Shown here in pieces: positions 1-5,577 of a stretch of 5,577 bases of DNA. The position numbers and the translations under genes were made by a program. Below the pieces are notes generated by a model, which had not been told where the DNA came from, searched no databases, and saw only the letters and a list, made by a program, of their open reading frames with translations. The DNA comes from Cytophagales bacterium (GTDB lineage Bacteria; Bacteroidota; Bacteroidia; Cytophagales; Cyclobacteriaceae), in NCBI GenBank assembly GCA_003541895.1, contig DPLR01000236.1, positions 1-5,577 of the forward strand, written 5' to 3'. The number at the start of each line of letters is the position of its first letter. Positions within the stretch are counted from its first letter, which is position 1.

Positions 1-903
1 TGGATGTCGCGTTACATCGAGCGCACCGATGGCATCTTGCGAATGCTAAAAATCAACTATGCTTCTTCGCAGGATTTATCGGGTGAGTTTACATGGAGGC
101 CTGTGTTGAAAATTTTTAGCTACTTAGAAGACTCCGAGATTGCCAAGATTGAACGCAACAACCAGCAAGTACTGCGCTTCATGATCGTTGACAGTGAGAA
201 TCCCAATTCAGTAGCGAACATGATCACGCGCTCTCGCGAGAATGCAAGGTCAGTTCAAGACCATATAACCAAAGAAGTTTGGCAGTGCCTCAATGAGTTT
301 TATCACTTTGTTAACGAGGAAAAACTGGAGCGCATGCTGAAGTATGAAGACCCCATCACCATGCTTGATGCATTGATCAGACAAGGAATGCTTTATTATG
401 GTACAACTGAAATTACCATGGCACGGGGTGAGGGTATGTGTTTTATGAATATTGGTAAGTATTTGGAGCGCGCCATTCAATCGGCAGACATTCTGCTCGT
501 AAACTTCAAAGAAGAATCCGATCCTGAAAAAATTACAGATCCATTGTTTTGGAAATATTTCCTTTTATCGATTTCAGGGTACGAACTTTATTTGAAAAAT
601 TACAGCTCAGGTTTCGAAGCTAAAAATATTCTTGAGCAGGTAATCTTCAATATCAATTTTCCTCGCTCCATTCATTATTCGGTGCAACAAGTTCATCGCT
701 ACTTTGAACGGCTGAAAAACGAAAAAAATCATGATAGCTTTGATAAGATTAACTTCATGATTGGTAAACTTAAAAGCAACATTCAGTTTTCAAACATCGA
801 GTTGATTTTGAAGGAAGGCCTTCCTGTTTACTTGAATCGCGTTCACAATGAGTTGTATGCGGTTGGTAATGCACTCAATCAAAATTATTTTGCTTACAGT
901 TAA
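1..903 (+). CDS. Alpha-E domain protein (COG2307 type), 5'-truncated by the window edge
   Basis: Seen: the frame is open from base 1, so the start lies outside. The first visible residues, WMSRYIERTDGILRML, match the motif that lies about 11-12 residues from the start in alpha-E proteins, so 300 codons of roughly 312 are present. The protein looks all-helical and soluble, with no signal peptide or membrane segment. A second copy of the opening motif, GKYLERA, lies at visible residues 152-158 after a GEGMCFMNI stretch. Known: the alpha-E family is typically encoded beside a circularly permuted ATP-grasp ligase and a transglutaminase-like peptidase, in predicted peptide synthesis or peptide-tagging operons. 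Its biochemical role is not established. Inferred: it is a partner of the transglutaminase gene 12 bases downstream, on one transcript. The reading frame ends in three consecutive in-frame TAA codons (901-909). The family call is firm, the function is not. An internal ATG at base 4 is not the true start, because the conserved Trp lies before it. Confidence 0.9.
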   Translation, partial: WMSRYIERTDGILRMLKINYASSQDLSGEFTWRPVLKIFSYLEDSEIAKIERNNQQVLRFMIVDSENPNSVANMITRSRENARSVQDHITKEVWQCLNEFYHFVNEEKLERMLKYEDPITMLDALIRQGMLYYGTTEITMARGEGMCFMNIGKYLERAIQSADILLVNFKEESDPEKITDPLFWKYFLLSISGYELYLKNYSSGFEAKNILEQVIFNINFPRSIHYSVQQVHRYFERLKNEKNHDSFDKINFMIGKLKSNIQFSNIELILKEGLPVYLNRVHNELYAVGNALNQNYFAYS

Positions 904-915
904 TAATAATTAGGA

Positions 916-1863
916 ATGCCTAAGTTTAAAATCAGACACGTTACGAAGTATGTTTATGAAGTGCCCGTGCGCGACAGCGCGAATCAGATTATGTTGTATC
1001 CTTTGAAGGATGAATTTCAAGAAGTAGTTAAACATCAAATAGCCGTGAGCGGTGGAGTGCCTGTGGAAGTTCATCTCGATTATTTTGGAAATGAGGTTGG
1101 AACATTTACACATGTGAACCCGCATCTTGATCTGGTGATTGATTCAAAATTGATTGTGGTGACTCGTAGTAAAGCAGCGCCCGTTGAATCTTTGAACACC
1201 GAGAAAATGTGGCAAGAACTTGATAGCATAAAAACGCAATTCAATTTTTACGAATTTTTGAAATCAACTCCGTTTCAAGGTGAACAAGATGTAATGGAAA
1301 TGGCTACAGAGTTGAAGAGCAAGAACTCACCGCTCTCTTTGTTGAAAGAACTTTGTTCATACGTCTACACTAATTTCAAATACAAAAAAGGAATCACAAC
1401 TGTAGAAACAACCCTGGATGAGGTCTGGAAAATAAAATCGGGTGTGTGTCAAGACTTTGCACAGATATTAATCTCAATGATTCGTTTGTCTGGAATTCCC
1501 GCGCGCTATGTCAGCGGATATATTTGTCCGAATAAAAATGGGATGCGTGGTGAGGGCGCAACGCACGCGTGGGTTGAAGCATACTTGCCTTTTTACGGAT
1601 GGTTGGGGTTAGACCCCACCAACAATTGCATCGTTAATGATACCCATGTTCGTTTAGCTGTGGGAAGGAATTTTTCGGATTGCTCTCCTGTCAAAGGAAC
1701 TTACCGCGGGACGTCTGAACATACGCTTGAAGTTTCTGTTTCAGTGTCGTATGAAGACGGACATATTATTGAAGGAGCAAATGAAATTGTGGAGCACGAA
1801 CCCGTTACTTCGTTCACTAAGAATTCGTACCGGAGGCATCAGGAGATTCAGATGCAGCAATAA
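916..1863 (+). CDS. Transglutaminase-like cysteine peptidase family protein (COG1305 type)
   Basis: Seen: 315 residues without a signal peptide or membrane segment, so probably cytoplasmic. Residues 1 to about 80 form the beta-rich bacterial transglutaminase N-terminal domain, opening with FKIRHVTKYVYEVPV. The catalytic core spans about 145-240. Its triad is Cys178 in GVCQDFA, His217 in THAWVEAY and Asp233 in LDPTNN, in the usual order and spacing. The conserved HVRLAVGRNFSDCSPVKG segment follows, then a hydrophilic tail of about 30 residues that makes the protein somewhat longer than many relatives. Known: bacterial members are mostly thought to act as peptidases or amidases rather than true transglutaminases; those next to alpha-E and ATP-grasp genes are predicted to cleave or transfer a peptide product. 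Inferred: active enzyme, co-transcribed with the alpha-E gene 12 bases upstream. The ATG is preceded directly by AGGA, too close to serve as a normal ribosome binding site. The substrate is unknown. Confidence 0.92.
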   Translation: MPKFKIRHVTKYVYEVPVRDSANQIMLYPLKDEFQEVVKHQIAVSGGVPVEVHLDYFGNEVGTFTHVNPHLDLVIDSKLIVVTRSKAAPVESLNTEKMWQELDSIKTQFNFYEFLKSTPFQGEQDVMEMATELKSKNSPLSLLKELCSYVYTNFKYKKGITTVETTLDEVWKIKSGVCQDFAQILISMIRLSGIPARYVSGYICPNKNGMRGEGATHAWVEAYLPFYGWLGLDPTNNCIVNDTHVRLAVGRNFSDCSPVKGTYRGTSEHTLEVSVSVSYEDGHIIEGANEIVEHEPVTSFTKNSYRRHQEIQMQQ

Positions 1864-1894
1864 TTTTTAAACTTCCTATTCAACCATTTCCTAA

Positions 1895-1923
1895 TTGATG
1901 CTTGCTATTTTTTTATTACTTTG
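1895..1923 (+). promoter_or_regulatory. Candidate Bacteroidota-type -33/-7 promoter for the ABC transporter gene
   Basis: The 81-base gap before the transporter gene contains TTG at 1895-1897, then 18 bases, then TTACTTTG at 1916-1923. The known primary-sigma consensus in Bacteroidota is TTG, about 17-23 bases, then TAnnTTTG. The match here has one mismatch, T instead of A at the second position of the -7 element. Transcription would begin near 1930, leaving a leader of about 15 bases before the ATG at 1945. This would let the transporter be transcribed separately from the two genes upstream. Such short AT-rich motifs arise by chance, so this remains a candidate. Confidence 0.35.
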
Positions 1924-1944
1924 AGTGCGAATCTGCATTGATCA

Positions 1945-4900
1945 ATGAGTGAAGAACTTCTAAAAGCAATTATTCAATTTTTTGCCATTGTTGCGAAAGA
2001 GCGCATCACGGATGAAGAACGGACGATCATCAAAGAATTTTTGTCGCTGCATCTGAATCAAGATGGCGTGCGCTATTACCTTTCGCTGTTTGATGACTTC
2101 TGCAAGGTAAATAAGCCAGCAGCAGCCCAACTTACCAACGTTGATGAAGCTACTCAAGAGTTTGTTGACGATTGGGCGCAGATCATTCAGATTGCGCGCA
2201 AAGTAAATCAGTCCCTCACCACACAGCAAAAAGCAGTGTTGGTAATAAAAATTATTGAACTTGTTTTTGTTGGCGATGAACTTTCTGAGCGGCAAAGCAA
2301 CCTGATTTTCTATATAGGTGAAGCACTAAAAATTCCGGCCAAAGATTTTCGCGCGATGCGTGCGTTTGTGCTGGGCCATGATGCCGAAGAATTACTTTCA
2401 AAAAATATTCTGATCATTGACGAGAGCCCTGAGCCTGAAGAACACAGCGGACCGCATTTGATGGCAAGAAACCTCTCGGGGATGATTGCCATTCTTCGCC
2501 TGCCCGACATTGAAACGTATTTCATAAAATACCTGGGCATCACTCCGCTTTACCTGAATAGCCTTCCGCTTAAATCGAGGAGAGTAGATGTGTTTCCAAC
2601 CGGCAGCACCATTCGAGGTGCGAAGATTGAACCGATTTACTACAGTGATGTTGTCAGTAAATTTTTAATTGAAGAAAGCAGCACCAAAATAAGTTTCATA
2701 GCCGACCACGTGTTCTATCATTTCAAAAGTGGTAGGGCAGGCTTGCAAAATGTGAGCATTGCTGAGACCGGAGGGAAATTGATAGGCGTGATGGGAGGAA
2801 GTGGTTCAGGCAAATCCACGTTGATGAATGTGCTGAATGGAACCGATAAACCTTCGAGCGGTCGTGTGTTGGTAAATGGAATTGACATTCATCAACATCC
2901 TGAAAAGGTGGAAGGTGTGATTGGCTACATTCCTCAGGATGATTTGCTGATGGAGGATTTGACCGTTTATGAAAACTTGTATTACTCAGCTCGCCTTTGT
3001 TTCAAACATTATTCGCACGAAGAAATCGTAAAGACCGTTGAGAAAGTGCTTTCTAATTTGGGACTGACTGAAACTCGAAATTTGAAAGTGGGATCGCCTT
3101 TGCAAAAAACGATTAGCGGTGGCCAACGAAAGCGACTGAACATTGGATTAGAACTTTTGCGCGAACCCACCATTCTTTTTGTGGACGAGCCAACCTCGGG
3201 GCTTTCTTCACGTGACTCAGAAAATATCATGGATTTGCTCAAGGAGCTTACACTTCATGGCAAAATGATTTTCGTAGTCATCCATCAGCCTTCTTCCGAT
3301 ATTTTTAAGATGTTTGATACGTTGCTGATTCTGGATGTGGGTGGTTTTCAAATTTATTACGGCAACCCGATTGAGTCAGTAAATTATTTTCAGAACATCA
3401 TCAACGCAGCCAACAAAACACCGGGCGCCTGCCCTGAGTGTGGAAATATAAACCCTGAACAAGTATTTAATATTATTGAAACTCGTGTAGTGAATGAGTA
3501 CGGTCGCTTTACGCACGTGCGCAAGGTTTCACCAGGGCAATGGTATCAATATTTTAAGCAAAAGATAAAACTGCCGCGCATTGAAGAAGTAAAAGAACCG
3601 CTGCCTGCATCGCAGCGTATTCCGAACTGGATTCAACAGCTCAAGATTTTTGTCACCCGCGATGTTAAATCAAAATTGGCCAACCATCAGTACGTCACCA
3701 TCAATGCGCTGCTTACTCCGTTGTTGGCTTTATTCATTGGATACTTCGTGCGCTACTATGATTATGTAGGGGTGGATAATGCGAGTTATACGTTTTACGA
3801 AAACGCCAACATACCCGTGTATTTTTTCATGAGCATTGTGGTTGCTCTTTTCGTGGGGTTGATTGTTAGTGCCGAGGAGATTTTTCGCGATCGAAAAATT
3901 TTACGGAGGGAACGTTTCCTGCACTTGAGTAGGAGCAGCTACTTTATCTCAAAAGTGACCATCTTGTTTTCGTTGTCGGCCTTTCAAACCGTCTTGTTCA
4001 TTTTGGTTGGTAATTCCATTCTTAAAATCCCGTTGACAGAAATGCGTTATTGGTTGATTTTGTTTTCATGCTCTTGCTTTGCCAATATGCTGGGCTTGAA
4101 TATTTCTTCTGCTTTCGATTCGGCTGTGACCATTTACATCATCATACCAATCCTCATCATCCCTCAACTTTTATTGAGCGGAGTGGTGATCAGTTTTGAT
4201 AAATTCAATCCGCGGGTTGGCACACCCAATGGAATTCCGTTGCTGGGCGAAATGATGGCCTCCCGCTGGGCATTTGAAGCCTACATGGTTACGCAGTTCA
4301 AAGATAATCCGCTGGAGAAAAAATTTTATGCTATTGATAGCAAATGGAAAATGGCTGATTATAAACGCACGTATTATTTGCCCGAGCTAGAATCAAGATT
4401 GTCGTTTGCTCTTCATCATCGCGAAGGTTGGAACAACAGAAGCGAAAATAATAAAGTGGCAGCGGCTCTTAATCTACTGCGCACCGAGCTTCTCTTTGAA
4501 TCGAATTTAGTAGGCAAGAAAATGCCTGAGTTAAATTCGTTGCAAGTAGGGAAATTTGATTCGGCCGTTTTTCTGAAAGCCAATCAATTTATAAAAGCGT
4601 TGCGCGAGTATTATTCGAATCACAGCAGAAAAGCACAAGACGAACGCGAAAAATTGATGTCGCAATTAAATGATGACGAAGAAAAAAGAGTTGCGTTCGA
4701 TCAATTGAAATTGAAATACCAGAACGAAGCAGTGACAAACATGGTCGAAAATACACAGAGCCCAAAGCGCGTGGTAGAGTGGGAGGGCGAGATGGTTCAA
4801 AAGATTTATCCTATTTATTTTAATGAACATCGACCCGAGCATTGGTTCGACTTCCGCGATAACTTTTATATCCCTCAAAAATATTTTGCCGGACAAAAAA

Positions 4901-5040
4901 TTGACACGCTCTATTTTAATCTATCAGTGATCTGGATCATGACGATCCTATTGTACGTAATGCTGTACTACGAGCTTTTGAAGAAGGCCGTGCATGGCGT
5001 TGAACTATGGCAAAAATACGGCCGGAAGTTGCGCACCTGA
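1945..5040 (+). CDS. ABCG-like half-transporter (ATPase plus permease) with N-terminal TerB-like domain
   Basis: Seen: 1031 residues. Residues 1 to about 145 are helical with two TerB-like halves (AKERITDEER near 17-26; VGDELSERQ further on). Residues 150-250 are an unassigned linker containing IYYSDVVSKF. The ATPase has Walker A GGSGSGKS (284-291), Q-loop Gln331, signature ISGGQ (390-394), Walker B ILFVD with Glu415, and H-loop His447. The D-loop reads SGLSS, with Ser421 where Asp is usual. CPECG follows at 496-500. Membrane helices lie near 584-602, 624-643, 665-690, 702-722, 728-750 and 990-1009. The loop before the last helix holds the family-typical RWAFEA motif (774-779) and then about 200 extra residues, including a charged coiled-coil-like stretch near 880-930. 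Known: the ATPase-first, membrane-second order is that of ABCG half-transporters, which work as dimers, usually as exporters. Inferred: an inner-membrane exporter or a machine acting on the periplasm; substrate unknown. No Shine-Dalgarno precedes the ATG, as is common in Bacteroidota. Confidence 0.9.
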   Translation: MSEELLKAIIQFFAIVAKERITDEERTIIKEFLSLHLNQDGVRYYLSLFDDFCKVNKPAAAQLTNVDEATQEFVDDWAQIIQIARKVNQSLTTQQKAVLVIKIIELVFVGDELSERQSNLIFYIGEALKIPAKDFRAMRAFVLGHDAEELLSKNILIIDESPEPEEHSGPHLMARNLSGMIAILRLPDIETYFIKYLGITPLYLNSLPLKSRRVDVFPTGSTIRGAKIEPIYYSDVVSKFLIEESSTKISFIADHVFYHFKSGRAGLQNVSIAETGGKLIGVMGGSGSGKSTLMNVLNGTDKPSSGRVLVNGIDIHQHPEKVEGVIGYIPQDDLLMEDLTVYENLYYSARLCFKHYSHEEIVKTVEKVLSNLGLTETRNLKVGSPLQKTISGGQRKRLNIGLELLREPTILFVDEPTSGLSSRDSENIMDLLKELTLHGKMIFVVIHQPSSDIFKMFDTLLILDVGGFQIYYGNPIESVNYFQNIINAANKTPGACPECGNINPEQVFNIIETRVVNEYGRFTHVRKVSPGQWYQYFKQKIKLPRIEEVKEPLPASQRIPNWIQQLKIFVTRDVKSKLANHQYVTINALLTPLLALFIGYFVRYYDYVGVDNASYTFYENANIPVYFFMSIVVALFVGLIVSAEEIFRDRKILRRERFLHLSRSSYFISKVTILFSLSAFQTVLFILVGNSILKIPLTEMRYWLILFSCSCFANMLGLNISSAFDSAVTIYIIIPILIIPQLLLSGVVISFDKFNPRVGTPNGIPLLGEMMASRWAFEAYMVTQFKDNPLEKKFYAIDSKWKMADYKRTYYLPELESRLSFALHHREGWNNRSENNKVAAALNLLRTELLFESNLVGKKMPELNSLQVGKFDSAVFLKANQFIKALREYYSNHSRKAQDEREKLMSQLNDDEEKRVAFDQLKLKYQNEAVTNMVENTQSPKRVVEWEGEMVQKIYPIYFNEHRPEHWFDFRDNFYIPQKYFAGQKIDTLYFNLSVIWIMTILLYVMLYYELLKKAVHGVELWQKYGRKLRT

Positions 5041-5098
5041 TCACCAACGAAATTCTTTCTAACTTGCACCCTCGTTAAACAGCTTAACTGAATTCCCT

Positions 5099-5577
5099 TT
5101 GACATTCGATGACTTTAATTTTGAAACCCGCTTGCAAGAAGGCTTGCATGCCATGGGTTATGAAAAACCAACACCCATTCAAGCGCAGGCCATACCGTTG
5201 ATTATGCAGAAGCACGACCTGGTGGCTTGTGCGCAAACCGGTACAGGCAAAACGGCCGCTTATCTCTTGCCGATTTTGAACAACATCATTCATTCCGATC
5301 ATCGGCATTTGAATACGCTCATCATTGCGCCTACACGCGAGTTGGTTCAGCAAATTGATCAACAGGTAGAAGGCTTTGCCTATTTCACAGGTATCAGCTC
5401 GATTCCGATTTATGGTGGTGGTGATGGTGCCACGTGGGACGTGCAGAAAAAGGCACTAGAATCTGGAGTTGATTTGATGATTGCAACACCGGGCCGATTG
5501 ATAGCACAACTTGCATCGGGTGTGATTGATTTGAAACACGTGCAACATCTGGTTCTCGATGAGGCCGACCGCATGCT
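5099..5577 (+). CDS. DEAD-box ATP-dependent RNA helicase, 3'-truncated by the window edge, TTG start
   Basis: Seen: an open frame running off the right edge, 159 full codons from a TTG at 5099. The N-terminus reads MTFDDFNFETRLQEGL if TTG is taken as Met. Motifs in order are the Q motif GYEKPTPIQ (Gln28), motif I AQTGTGKT (45-52), motif Ia PTREL (78-82), the GG region YGGG (105-108), motif Ib TPGR (130-133) and motif II DEAD (154-157). The second RecA-like domain and C-terminal tail lie outside. Known: DEAD-box proteins unwind short RNA duplexes using ATP and act in ribosome assembly, RNA decay and cold adaptation. The sequence resembles RhlE-like members, but the subfamily cannot be fixed without the C-terminus. 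No in-frame ATG lies between the upstream stop (5060-5062) and the TTG. The first in-frame ATG, codon 19 at 5153, would remove the conserved Phe residues before the Q motif. The gene follows the transporter by 58 bases with no clear terminator or promoter between, so partial read-through is possible. Confidence 0.93.
   Translation, partial: MTFDDFNFETRLQEGLHAMGYEKPTPIQAQAIPLIMQKHDLVACAQTGTGKTAAYLLPILNNIIHSDHRHLNTLIIAPTRELVQQIDQQVEGFAYFTGISSIPIYGGGDGATWDVQKKALESGVDLMIATPGRLIAQLASGVIDLKHVQHLVLDEADRM

Noticed and set aside
250..480. Minus-strand open frame inside the alpha-E gene
   Set aside because: It lies wholly within a conserved coding gene on the other strand, and its translation has no recognisable motif.
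912..915. AGGA just before the transglutaminase ATG as a Shine-Dalgarno site
   Set aside because: It directly abuts the start codon, leaving no spacer, and the other starts in the window also lack such sites.
910..1125. Minus-strand open frame over the start of the transglutaminase gene
   Set aside because: It is antisense to the conserved N-terminal domain and has no motif of its own.
1960..3242. Three minus-strand open frames (1960-2295, 2310-2543, 3009-3242) inside the transporter gene
   Set aside because: All are antisense shadows of the TerB-like and ATPase domains, with low-complexity or Ser/Arg-rich translations.
5059..5067. TAACTTGCA as a -7 promoter element for the helicase
   Set aside because: It is one T short of TAnnTTTG, and the nearest upstream TTG (5029-5031) is 27 bases away, outside the usual spacing.
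5074..5088. Inverted repeat GTTAA-acagc-TTAAC as a terminator between the transporter and helicase genes
   Set aside because: The stem is only 5 AT-rich base pairs and no T-run follows, so it is too weak for an intrinsic terminator and may be chance.
5153..5155. ATG at 5153 as the helicase start
   Set aside because: It would remove the first 18 residues, including the conserved Phe residues before the Q motif that match the family.
4666..5362. Minus-strand open frames at 4666-4896 and 5084-5362
   Set aside because: The first is antisense to the transporter's large loop. The second is antisense to the helicase Q motif and motif I region, which is clearly coding on the + strand.

Overview
The window carries four protein genes, all on the + strand. 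The first and last are cut by the window edges. The protein sequences look like Bacteroidota, probably the Cytophagales/Chitinophagales side. Three things suggest this: no usable Shine-Dalgarno sequences before the starts, a Bacteroidota-like -33/-7 promoter candidate before the third gene, and a long ABC protein and a helicase N-terminus of types I associate with that phylum. This is recognition from memory, not a database result, and the genus is not resolved.

Region 1 (1-1863) holds an alpha-E domain protein, missing only about a dozen N-terminal residues, followed 12 bases later by a cytoplasmic transglutaminase-like cysteine peptidase with an intact Cys-His-Asp triad. In many bacteria these two families sit beside a circularly permuted ATP-grasp ligase. 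Comparative genomics predicts that the group makes or processes a peptide or peptide tag, but the product is unknown. The ATP-grasp gene, if present, would lie just left of the window.

Region 2 (1864-5040) is an 81-base gap with a candidate promoter, then a 1031-residue ABCG-like half-transporter. Its order is a TerB-like N-terminal helical domain, an unassigned linker, an ATPase domain, a CPECG cysteine pair, five membrane helices, a very large inserted extracytoplasmic region with a coiled-coil-like stretch, and a last membrane helix. Its ATPase motifs are complete except that the usual D-loop Asp is Ser.

Region 3 (5041-5577) is a 58-base gap and the N-terminal 159 codons of a DEAD-box RNA helicase, which most likely starts at a TTG codon.

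The first two genes very probably form one transcription unit. The transporter may have its own promoter, and any link between it and the alpha-E/transglutaminase pair is a hypothesis based only on adjacency. The helicase is probably an unrelated neighbour. No RNA genes, mobile elements, CRISPR arrays or convincing terminators were seen, and no gene-free stretch exceeds 81 bases.
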